From JBNJEL01 sp051745835 (GTDB lineage: Bacteria; Bacillota; Halanaerobiia; Halobacteroidales; Acetohalobiaceae), in the NCBI GenBank assembly GCA_051745835.1, contig JBNJEL010000047.1, positions 1 through 13,728 of the forward strand: 13,728 nt of DNA, read 5' to 3'. Below are positions 7,783 to 13,728 of the stretch, piece after piece. Below the pieces are notes generated by a model that was not told where the DNA came from, did no database searches, and worked only from the letters and a program-made list of their open reading frames with translations. A program made the position numbers and the translations under genes. Position 1 is the first letter of the stretch; every line of letters starts with the position of its first letter.

Positions 7783-7811
7783 ATCTTACTATAAAAGCAG
7801 CCAGTTGTCAA
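7783..7811 (-). promoter_or_regulatory. Promoter of tRNA-Phe
   Basis: On the minus strand a perfect TTGACA (-35, 7806-7811), a 17-nt spacer and TAAGAT (-10, 7783-7788) lie 20 nt before the mature 5' end of the tRNA. The promoter falls just after the pabC stop, so the tRNA can be transcribed independently of the pab operon. Confidence 0.7.
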
Positions 7812-7828
7812 CCACTATTTTTAATTTT

Positions 7829-8683
7829 TTATTCTCTATTTGGTCGTGGAAAGTTCTGAGCTAACAGTTCTGTAACTTTACCTACTTCTCCTGTTGCTAT
7901 CTCTCTACCATCTACTTTAGTGATTGGAATAATCTCTGAAGTAGTCACAGTAGCTAACACCTCATCAGCTGTATAGAGATCATGGCGGGTTAGATTAACT
8001 TCACTCACCTCAATGTCTAAGCTATTAGCTAAATCAATTACTAGCTCCCTTGTCACACCAGCTAAAATCCCTGCTGCTAAAGGCGGGGTCTTTAATTTAC
8101 CATCTTTAACGATAAAGATATTACTTACTGTTCCTTCCGTTACAAAGCCAGCTTGATTTAACATAATCCCATCATCTGCACCAACTAACTTAGCTTCAGC
8201 TTTAGCTAAGATATTATTTAAGAAGTTAGTGGACTTAATCCGCGGATTAATCGTTTCCGGATGATTACGCCGCGTAGGAACTGTTACTACCTCCCAGCAC
8301 TTCTTAGCTAACGGTTGAGGGTCAGCTAAAGGCTTAGCAATCACCATCAATGTTGGATCATCAACTCCGGTAGGATCAATCCCGCCCTCACTTTCACCGC
8401 GTGAAAAACTAAGCCTGAGATAAGCATCTTGATCAACTAAGTCATTAGCAGCTAAAGTCCTCTCTAATTCAGTCTGTAACTCATCACGAGTATAAGGTAG
8501 CTCCAGCATAATCGCCTGCGCTGAAGCAAACAACCTATCTAAATGTTCAGCTAATTTAAAGATCTCTCCTTGATAAGTACGCATCGTCTCAAAGATACCA
8601 TCTCCATAGAGATAACCGCGATCTAGAGGAGAGATGCGCGCTTGAGCTACCGGAGTAATCTCGCCATTAATATTAACCTGCAT
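7829..8683 (-). CDS. pabC: Aminodeoxychorismate lyase (PLP fold-type IV)
   Basis: PabC converts 4-amino-4-deoxychorismate to p-aminobenzoate and pyruvate, the last step of PABA synthesis. Residue numbers here count from an alternative TTG start at 8689. Class-IV aminotransferase features are: SPLDRGYLYGDGIFETMR near residues 20-37; the PLP lysine Lys152 in RIKSTNFLNN; Glu185 in TEGTVSNIF; and the phosphate-binding GILAGVTR (207-214). The C-terminal TTSEIIPI also occurs in branched-chain and D-amino-acid aminotransferases, so the assignment rests on the pabBA context. The ATG at 8683 overlaps pabA by 11 bp, and the TTG start would add two residues. No strong ribosome binding site precedes either, which suggests translation coupled to pabA. 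Confidence 0.85.
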   Translation of the reverse strand: MQVNINGEITPVAQARISPLDRGYLYGDGIFETMRTYQGEIFKLAEHLDRLFASAQAIMLELPYTRDELQTELERTLAANDLVDQDAYLRLSFSRGESEGGIDPTGVDDPTLMVIAKPLADPQPLAKKCWEVVTVPTRRNHPETINPRIKSTNFLNNILAKAEAKLVGADDGIMLNQAGFVTEGTVSNIFIVKDGKLKTPPLAAGILAGVTRELVIDLANSLDIEVSEVNLTRHDLYTADEVLATVTTSEIIPITKVDGREIATGEVGKVTELLAQNFPRPNRE

Positions 8684-9272
8684 AATCAATCACACTACGA
8701 TCTAATTTCTCCACCTCTAAGAAGTTAGCTAATAAGTCATGTCCTGCCTGAGTTAAGATCGACTCAGGATGGAACTGTAAGCCCACTAAATCATAATCTT
8801 GATGTTTGATACCCATAATCTCTCCTGCTTCTGTCTGAGCAGTGACCTCAAAGCAATCCGGAAGTGTCTCCTCCTCAATAATTAACGAATGATAACGTGT
8901 AGCAATAAATGGTGATTCTATATCAGCAAAGATACCTTCATTATTATGATAGACTTCGGAAGTCTTGCCGTGCATCAGATTCTCAGCTCTAATTACATTA
9001 CCGCCAAAGACATGTCCCATACACTGATGACCTAAACAGATCCCCAAGATTGGTAGCTCATCCTTAAATTCTCTAATTACATCATTAGAGATTCCCGCTT
9101 CTAAGGGAGTGCAAGGACCTGGAGAGATAATTATCTTCTCTGGAGCTAACTCTCTAATCTCTTCGATGGTAATCTTATCATTACGATAGACTTCCACATC
9201 AACACCTAGCTGTCCACAGTACTGAACTAAATTATAGGTAAAAGAATCATAATTATCGATCATTAAAATCAT
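8673..9272 (-). CDS. pabA: Aminodeoxychorismate synthase glutamine amidotransferase subunit (PabA/TrpG)
   Basis: This subunit releases ammonia from glutamine for its chorismate-binding partner. It is a 199-residue class-I glutamine amidotransferase. It opens with MILMIDNYDSFTYNLVQY, has the oxyanion loop ISPGPCTP (49-56), the nucleophile Cys79 in GICLGHQ, and the His168/Glu170 pair in FHPES. The MHGKTS motif (100-105) is typical of PabA and TrpG. Its start overlaps the pabB stop as ATGA (4 bp), and GGAGGAG lies just upstream, so the two are translationally coupled. No trp genes are visible. As in Bacillus, this subunit might also serve an anthranilate synthase elsewhere in the genome. Confidence 0.93.
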   Translation of the reverse strand: MILMIDNYDSFTYNLVQYCGQLGVDVEVYRNDKITIEEIRELAPEKIIISPGPCTPLEAGISNDVIREFKDELPILGICLGHQCMGHVFGGNVIRAENLMHGKTSEVYHNNEGIFADIESPFIATRYHSLIIEEETLPDCFEVTAQTEAGEIMGIKHQDYDLVGLQFHPESILTQAGHDLLANFLEVEKLDRSVIDYAG

Positions 9273-10762
9273 TCGATCTCCTCCTCTTCGACTAACGTAA
9301 TTGTCTTTAATAATGCTTCTGCCTTCTTTAGCGACTCAGCATACTCTTGATCTGGAATAGAGTCATCAACAATTCCCGCTCCTGCTTGGATATAAGCTCG
9401 TCCATCTTTAATTACCATCGTCCGAATCACAATATTCATTTCCATAGCATCTCCAAAACCTAAGAAACCGATCGACCCGGTATAAGGACCTCGTCTCACT
9501 GGCTCTAACTCTTCGATAATCTCCATCGTTCTCACCTTCGGCGCACCAGTAATCGTACCACCGGGAAAGGTAGCTCTTAAGATATCTAAGCGATCTCGGT
9601 CTTGATGTAACTCCCCTCTAACATTAGAGACAATATGAATTACGTGAGAGTACTCCTCAATCACCATCAGTTCATCTACTTCTACCGAACCATAATCAGC
9701 CACTCGTCCTAAATCATTACGCTCTAAATCAACTAACATGATATGTTCGGCTCTCTCTTTAGGATGATTAATTAGTTCATCAGCTAAGGCTTGTGTCTCT
9801 TCATCAGTCTCACCACGCGGTCTTGTACCAGCAATTGGTCTCGTTTCAATTACACCATCTAAGGAGCGAACTAATAGCTCTGGTGAAGAACTGACAATCT
9901 CTACTTCACCGAAGTTTAAGTAAGCCATATACGGTGATGGATTTAACTGGCGTAAAACCTTATAGATAGTAAACGAATCTGCTGTAACCGGAGTATCAAC
10001 CCGCACTGATAAGTTAACCTGGAAGATATCTCCCGCTTTGATATAATCTTTAGCCTGCCGTACAGCGTCTGCAAACTCTGCTTGGCTGAAGCTAGCCTCA
10101 TAATCTAAGTCAGCTTCATCAAAAGCTAAATCTTCAACTTGGTTATCTACTGGCTGATAATCACGCTGCTTAATTTGCTCAATGATAGTCTCAATCTTCT
10201 CTTGACCAGCTTGATATAGCTGATCTACTTCGCCTTGATCTAATCTTAAATTAGCAATCACAAATAGTTCATTAGCAACATGATCAAAGACAATGACAGT
10301 ATCAGTAAAGGCAAAATAAATTTCCGGCAGATTAAGGTCATCCTCAGCCTCGGTAGGTAAATCCTCAAAGAATCTCCCTACATCATAACTAAAGTAACCA
10401 ATACCGCCGCCATAGAACTTAGGTAACTCATCAAGCTCTACTGGCTGATACTGCTGCATAACCTGATTTAATTCCGTTAAAGGATCACCGCTCTTTTCAA
10501 TCACTTCATCTTCCTGTTTAATCGTTATCGAATTTCCCTTACTTCTAAAGAACATAAAGGGCTGATAACCTAAGAATGAATAGCGAGCTATATTATCTGG
10601 ACCCTTACCACTCTCTAATAGAAAAAAGTCACTAGCTGTACCATCTAATTTTTCAATCACCGAAATCGGTGTTTCATTATCTAAATCAATCTTGCGATAA
10701 ATTGGAATTATATTTCCTGCTTGAGCTAAATTACTTACTTGATCTTGAGTTGGAAAGCACAA
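9269..10762 (-). CDS. pabB: Aminodeoxychorismate synthase component I
   Basis: PabB aminates chorismate to 4-amino-4-deoxychorismate, using ammonia from PabA. The 497-residue protein has the N-terminal anthranilate-synthase-I domain (with FLLES at 47-51) and the chorismate-binding domain. Motifs are GDIFQVNLSVR (244-254), NPSPYMAYL (274-282), ETRPIAGTRPRG (306-317), MLVDLERNDLGRV (342-354) and FPGGTITGAPKVRTMEI (399-415). The combination IVIRT, GGTITGAPKVRTMEIIEELEP and NPSPYMAYL matches Bacillus subtilis PabB, as I recall it, better than TrpE, and pabC downstream supports PABA synthesis. Alanine replaces the catalytic lysine of E. coli-type PabB in PIxGT. The start is TTG at 10760-10762, directly after an in-frame TGA and 8 nt after GAGGGTG. 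Anthranilate synthase remains the alternative. Confidence 0.88.
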   Translation of the reverse strand: MCFPTQDQVSNLAQAGNIIPIYRKIDLDNETPISVIEKLDGTASDFFLLESGKGPDNIARYSFLGYQPFMFFRSKGNSITIKQEDEVIEKSGDPLTELNQVMQQYQPVELDELPKFYGGGIGYFSYDVGRFFEDLPTEAEDDLNLPEIYFAFTDTVIVFDHVANELFVIANLRLDQGEVDQLYQAGQEKIETIIEQIKQRDYQPVDNQVEDLAFDEADLDYEASFSQAEFADAVRQAKDYIKAGDIFQVNLSVRVDTPVTADSFTIYKVLRQLNPSPYMAYLNFGEVEIVSSSPELLVRSLDGVIETRPIAGTRPRGETDEETQALADELINHPKERAEHIMLVDLERNDLGRVADYGSVEVDELMVIEEYSHVIHIVSNVRGELHQDRDRLDILRATFPGGTITGAPKVRTMEIIEELEPVRRGPYTGSIGFLGFGDAMEMNIVIRTMVIKDGRAYIQAGAGIVDDSIPDQEYAESLKKAEALLKTITLVEEEEIE

Positions 10763-10845
10763 TCAAATTTCACCCTCTCTACTTTACTTTCATAATCTGT
10801 ATAAATTTTACTTTCAAAGTCCATACAAGCTGAATACTGTCTATT

Positions 10846-10875
10846 ATTATACCTTACCTTAAACTAATCTGTAAA
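10846..10875 (-). promoter_or_regulatory. Sigma-A promoter of the pabBAC operon
   Basis: On the minus strand TTTACA (-35, 10870-10875), an 18-nt spacer and a perfect TATAAT (-10, 10846-10851) lie about 85 bp upstream of the pabB TTG. A weaker pair, TTGAAA-17-TATGAA, lies closer to the gene (about 10790-10820). The leader is too short for a T-box and shows no obvious attenuator. Confidence 0.75.
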
Positions 10876-10975
10876 GCATAGTTTTGTCTCTCACAAACTC
10901 AAGCTAAGTCCTAAAAGCAAGAATAACATGCTATCGATTCTGCCACACTAATCTATAACAGCCTAACATAAAATC

Positions 10976-10983
10976 AAGGAGGT
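10976..10983 (+). promoter_or_regulatory. Strong ribosome binding site fixing the cooS TTG start
   Basis: AAGGAGGT ends 6 nt before TTG at 10990. There is no ATG or GTG at suitable spacing, so this site decides the non-standard start. The next in-frame ATG, at codon 17, has no such site. Confidence 0.85.
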
Positions 10984-10989
10984 ATTCTA

Positions 10990-13131
10990 TTGTCTGATCA
11001 AGATATCAAAAACTCTTATCAACAGAGTGCTAAACGAATGGAAGGTAAGCAAGAAAAATCAGATACTATTGGAGCTAAATTAAAAGATGAAGATTTTAAT
11101 AATCCCCAACAACATGAAGATATTCATCAAACATTTACCGTCGACTATCAATCTATCGAACCTTCACCTCAGATGGAAGAAGTACATGACTGGCAGCGCG
11201 AGCTAATCCAGACCAATGATCAAAATCAAGAAGGCTATCCACTTAATATAATGATTGACCCTGCTATGCGCGAAATGTATCAAGTTGTCAATCAAGCTGA
11301 AATGACCAATGTCTTCGACCGCTTTAGCGAGCAACAGCCGATCCAGTGTAAGTTCTGTGTTGAAGGTCTATCCTGTCAATTATGTGCCAATGGCCCGTGT
11401 AGAATCCATCCTAAAGCACCGCGAGGAACCTGTGGTGTTGATGCGCATACTATGGTTGCTCGAAACTTTGTCTACCGTCATGTGACAATCGGTACCTCAG
11501 CTAACATATTCCATGCTCAACAAGCAGCTCGCACACTAAAGGCAGCAGGCAACAGCTCTGACAGTGGGCTTAAGATTAGAGACCAAGAGAAACTGAAGAA
11601 ATATGCCGAAATGGCAGGTCTTGATTCTAATCAGGAGATTAAACAGTTAGCAGTTGACTTTGCTAATTGGGTCATTGAGGATATCCATCGCCCCTATCAT
11701 CTTGAATCAGAAGCAGTTAAAGCCTTTGCTCCTGCTAAACGTAAAGATAAGTGGCGCGAATTAGGACTCTTCCCTGGGGGCGGTTATAGTGAAGTAGCCT
11801 ACTCACAGACTCAGTGTATGACTAACTTTAACTCTGATCCGATAGAGTTCTTACTACGCTCAGTAAGGTTAGGAATTGCTAATGAATATCAGGGATTATT
11901 CTTACTCGATATTCTCCAAGAGATATTAATGGGTACCCAAGCAATCGAGATGAAAGAACAGAATATGGGATTACTCGATGAAAATAAGATCAATATCATA
12001 ACTAATGGTCATATGCCTCTTTTAGCACAAGTAGCAATTGATCTTGCTTCCAGTGATAAATGGCAAGAGAAAGCTCAAGCAGTCGGTGCCAATGGTATTC
12101 AAATCTTAGGTCATGTCTGTGAAGGGCAACAGTTAATGAACTACGAAGATATGCATAATCAAAAGGGCTATGGTGGACAAGAAGGAGAATGGTTATCGCA
12201 GGAATATTTACTCTCTACAGGTGTAGTTGACCTCTTTATGTTCGACTATAACTGTACTTTAGCTACTCTGCCAATCTATGCTAAGCGCTTCGGCACAGAA
12301 TTATTAAGTACTCATCCTGTAATCAAATTGCAGAATACAGAGACATTAGACTTCATCCCCGAAAAGATGAAAGAACAAGCAGAGAAAGCCTTAACTAAAG
12401 CCATCGAGTCCTATCAAGAACGCCAACAATCCCAACGTGAAACCTACATTCCCGAACATGTCTCAGAATGTATGACCGGATTTAGTACTGAATCTGTCAA
12501 AGAAGCCTTAGGTGGTAGCTTCCAGCCTCTAATTGAACAGATTGCTAATGGTAATATTAAAGGAATTGCTACAATTGTTGGTTGTACTACTGCCCGCTAC
12601 GGACAAGGTGGTAGCAATAACTTTAAGATAGCTAAAGGATTAATCGAAAATGACATCTTAGTTCTCTCTGGAGGTTGTACTTCTTCAGTAATGGAGTATA
12701 CAGGATTAACTAATCCGGAAGCTGCTCAAGAAGCAGGCGCAGGTTTACAAGCTGTCTGTGAAGAGCTTGGTATTCCACCGGTCTTAAATTACGGAGCTTG
12801 TGTCGATATCGGTAAGATGACTCAGACTGCTAAAGAGATTGCTGATGAATTAGAGATCGATACTAATAAGTTACCTTTAGTCATCGGTGCTCCAGAATAT
12901 CTAGAACAGAAAGCGGTTGCCGATGCCTGCACTGCAGTTGCTCTCGGTTGGTTAGTGCATATCGCTCCTGTGCCATCAATTACTGGTAGTGATGTAGTAG
13001 TCGAAACATTAACCGAGACTACTGAAGAGTTAGGATTAGGTAAGGTAGTTGTCGAAATGGATGCCGAGCAAGCAGTTCAAATCTATGTCGATCATATTAA
13101 TCAAAAGAGAAAAGAGTTAGGATTAGAGTAA
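10990..13131 (+). CDS. cooS: Anaerobic NiFe carbon monoxide dehydrogenase catalytic subunit, divergent type
   Basis: CooS interconverts CO and CO2 at a [NiFe4S4] C-cluster in a soluble homodimer. All C-cluster ligands can be placed: His341 (NGHMPLL), Cys377, Cys422, Cys532, Cys563 and Cys604 (GACVD). The catalytic lysine is Lys641. B-cluster cysteines are 129, 132, 137 and 148. The D-cluster motif is Cys120-x2-Cys123 instead of the common C-x7-C. Against CODH-II of Carboxydothermus (recalled numbering), His93 is Asn172, His99 is Gln, His102 is Arg, Cys294 is Val376 and Glu299 is Gln381. At 713 residues it is longer than the usual 630-675, because of a charged N-terminal extension of about 80 residues before Cys120. 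It begins at TTG after AAGGAGGT and ends at a hairpin terminator. No cooC, cooF or acs gene lies within view. Confidence 0.9.
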   Translation: MSDQDIKNSYQQSAKRMEGKQEKSDTIGAKLKDEDFNNPQQHEDIHQTFTVDYQSIEPSPQMEEVHDWQRELIQTNDQNQEGYPLNIMIDPAMREMYQVVNQAEMTNVFDRFSEQQPIQCKFCVEGLSCQLCANGPCRIHPKAPRGTCGVDAHTMVARNFVYRHVTIGTSANIFHAQQAARTLKAAGNSSDSGLKIRDQEKLKKYAEMAGLDSNQEIKQLAVDFANWVIEDIHRPYHLESEAVKAFAPAKRKDKWRELGLFPGGGYSEVAYSQTQCMTNFNSDPIEFLLRSVRLGIANEYQGLFLLDILQEILMGTQAIEMKEQNMGLLDENKINIITNGHMPLLAQVAIDLASSDKWQEKAQAVGANGIQILGHVCEGQQLMNYEDMHNQKGYGGQEGEWLSQEYLLSTGVVDLFMFDYNCTLATLPIYAKRFGTELLSTHPVIKLQNTETLDFIPEKMKEQAEKALTKAIESYQERQQSQRETYIPEHVSECMTGFSTESVKEALGGSFQPLIEQIANGNIKGIATIVGCTTARYGQGGSNNFKIAKGLIENDILVLSGGCTSSVMEYTGLTNPEAAQEAGAGLQAVCEELGIPPVLNYGACVDIGKMTQTAKEIADELEIDTNKLPLVIGAPEYLEQKAVADACTAVALGWLVHIAPVPSITGSDVVVETLTETTEELGLGKVVVEMDAEQAVQIYVDHINQKRKELGLE

Positions 13132-13133
13132 TC

Positions 13134-13172
13134 AATAAATCCTCACCACAGTTAATTGGGTGAGGATTTATT
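13134..13172. terminator. Long-stem terminator after cooS, convergent with the next gene
   Basis: AATAAATCCTCACC (13134-13147) pairs perfectly with GGTGAGGATTTATT (13159-13172) around an 11-nt loop, beginning 3 nt after the cooS stop. T-rich sequence follows on the plus strand. Because the right-hand gene converges, the same hairpin could also end that transcript. Confidence 0.85.
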
Positions 13173-13205
13173 ATCTTTATACATTAGTAACTACCAATTA
13201 TCATT

Positions 13206-13728
13206 CTACAAACTAAAAATATCCTGATAATAATCTTCTTCTATCTGACGCTGATATTTAATCTTAGAATTTAGCTCTGTAGCAGATCCTTCTATCCATA
13301 CTTGATAGAGCTGATGCATTAATTCTAAAGAGACACCAACCTGCTGCCAAAATTCAGTATGCAGCCTACTTTCGTGCTGCCAAATAATCTGCTTATCGCT
13401 CTGGTCAACAGTAGACAACTGATCACAAGGCATTCTCTCTAAAAAGGAACTCTTTAATAACTCAAATGCTTGTTGTAGATTTACCTGTTCTTCATTCGAA
13501 AGTTTAGCTGCTAACTTAGCTCCATCTGAATGATATACTTCTAATAACAATTCTCGATCAGCAAACTTATCATTTAATTCTTTAACTACAGCTGCTTCTC
13601 TCTTTTGAGCAGTAGTAATCGCCCCTTCTAACCAGGGATGAATATGACTATCACCGATTAATTCTTCTAATGAAGTATCTTCCTTTAATGCCCCATACTT
13701 CTCTCTTATTGGTCTAATTACTTCTTCT
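13206..13728 (-). CDS. Unrecognised soluble helical protein (5' end beyond right edge)
   Basis: The minus-strand frame is open from the right edge to a TAG at 13206-13208, giving 173 residues of a C-terminal part. An in-frame TTG at 13550 is unlikely to be the start, because the frame continues upstream with protein-like sequence including HIHPWLEGAITTAQKREAAVVKEL. The visible part is acidic, predicted mostly helical, rich in Gln, Glu and Leu, and has no membrane segment, signal peptide or cysteine cluster (one Cys in ERMPCDQL). WQHESRLHTEFWQQVGV and MHQLYQVWIEG stand out as aromatic-rich and possibly conserved. I do not recognise a family and assign no function. It converges on cooS across a shared terminator, so it is not part of that operon. 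Confidence 0.7.
   Translation of the reverse strand, partial: EEVIRPIREKYGALKEDTSLEELIGDSHIHPWLEGAITTAQKREAAVVKELNDKFADRELLLEVYHSDGAKLAAKLSNEEQVNLQQAFELLKSSFLERMPCDQLSTVDQSDKQIIWQHESRLHTEFWQQVGVSLELMHQLYQVWIEGSATELNSKIKYQRQIEEDYYQDIFSL

Noticed and set aside
10883..10897. TTTGT-CTCTC-ACAAA inverted repeat upstream of cooS as a Rex, FNR or CooA site
   Set aside because: The arms are only 5 bp and the spacing fits none of the consensus operators I know.
13206..13208. TAG stop of the right-edge gene read as pyrrolysine
   Set aside because: Some halanaerobial acetogens use pyrrolysine, but here a second TAG follows after only four codons and the extension would be trivial, so a normal stop is the simplest reading.
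1..13728. CRISPR arrays, insertion sequences, prophage or toxin-antitoxin genes
   Set aside because: I saw no spaced direct repeats, transposase, integrase or terminal repeats. Every sizeable ORF except the right-edge one belongs to a housekeeping or energy-metabolism family.

Overview
The window looks like chromosome from an AT-rich, anaerobic, Gram-positive-type bacterium with acetogenic (Wood-Ljungdahl) metabolism. The evidence is a selenocysteine-containing formate dehydrogenase with NuoE/NuoF-type diaphorase subunits, a Rex redox repressor, a NiFe carbon monoxide dehydrogenase, a Bacillus-like PabB and strong GGAGG ribosome binding sites. Many of the proteins are acidic. A halanaerobial acetogen such as an Acetohalobium relative would fit, but this is inference from gene content and is not proven by the sequence.

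Layout. Positions 1-5587 (minus strand) hold a four-gene redox operon in the order NuoE-like, NuoF/HydB-like, a short NuoG/HylA-like iron-sulfur protein, then the formate dehydrogenase catalytic subunit, which runs off the left edge. An in-frame TGA (1207-1209) interrupts the last gene and is read as selenocysteine: the flanking residues match the FdhF active site, the frame stays open for 402 more codons, and a bacterial SECIS-like hairpin follows at once. Rex (minus strand, 5833-6474) lies upstream of this operon. An AT-rich spacer of about 380 bp separates rex from the divergent lgt (plus strand, 6856-7599). A hairpin terminator at 7621 lies between lgt and a convergent tRNA-Phe gene (minus strand, 7688-7763) that has its own promoter. 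Next is a minus-strand pabB-pabA-pabC operon (10762 to 7829) for p-aminobenzoate and folate synthesis, with overlapping genes and a clear sigma-A promoter. A divergent, apparently monocistronic cooS (10990-13131) follows, ending in a long hairpin terminator. A partial unknown minus-strand gene fills the right edge.

How the genes fit together. NuoE, NuoF and the HylA-like protein form an electron-transfer module that would link NAD(H), and possibly ferredoxin, to formate oxidation or CO2 reduction by the Sec-formate dehydrogenase. Formate is the first methyl-branch intermediate of the Wood-Ljungdahl pathway. It is then carried on tetrahydrofolate, and the pab genes supply the PABA part of folate. 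CODH handles CO/CO2 interconversion. Rex, an NADH/NAD+ sensor, is a plausible regulator, although I could not find a convincing Rex operator.

The most notable points are the stop-split selenoprotein, the HylA-like subunit that looks like an FdhA copy without its molybdenum domain, and a divergent CODH. That CODH keeps its C-cluster ligands but has a CX2C D-cluster motif and lacks several second-sphere residues thought to matter for catalysis. I did not find a wholly new system in the window.
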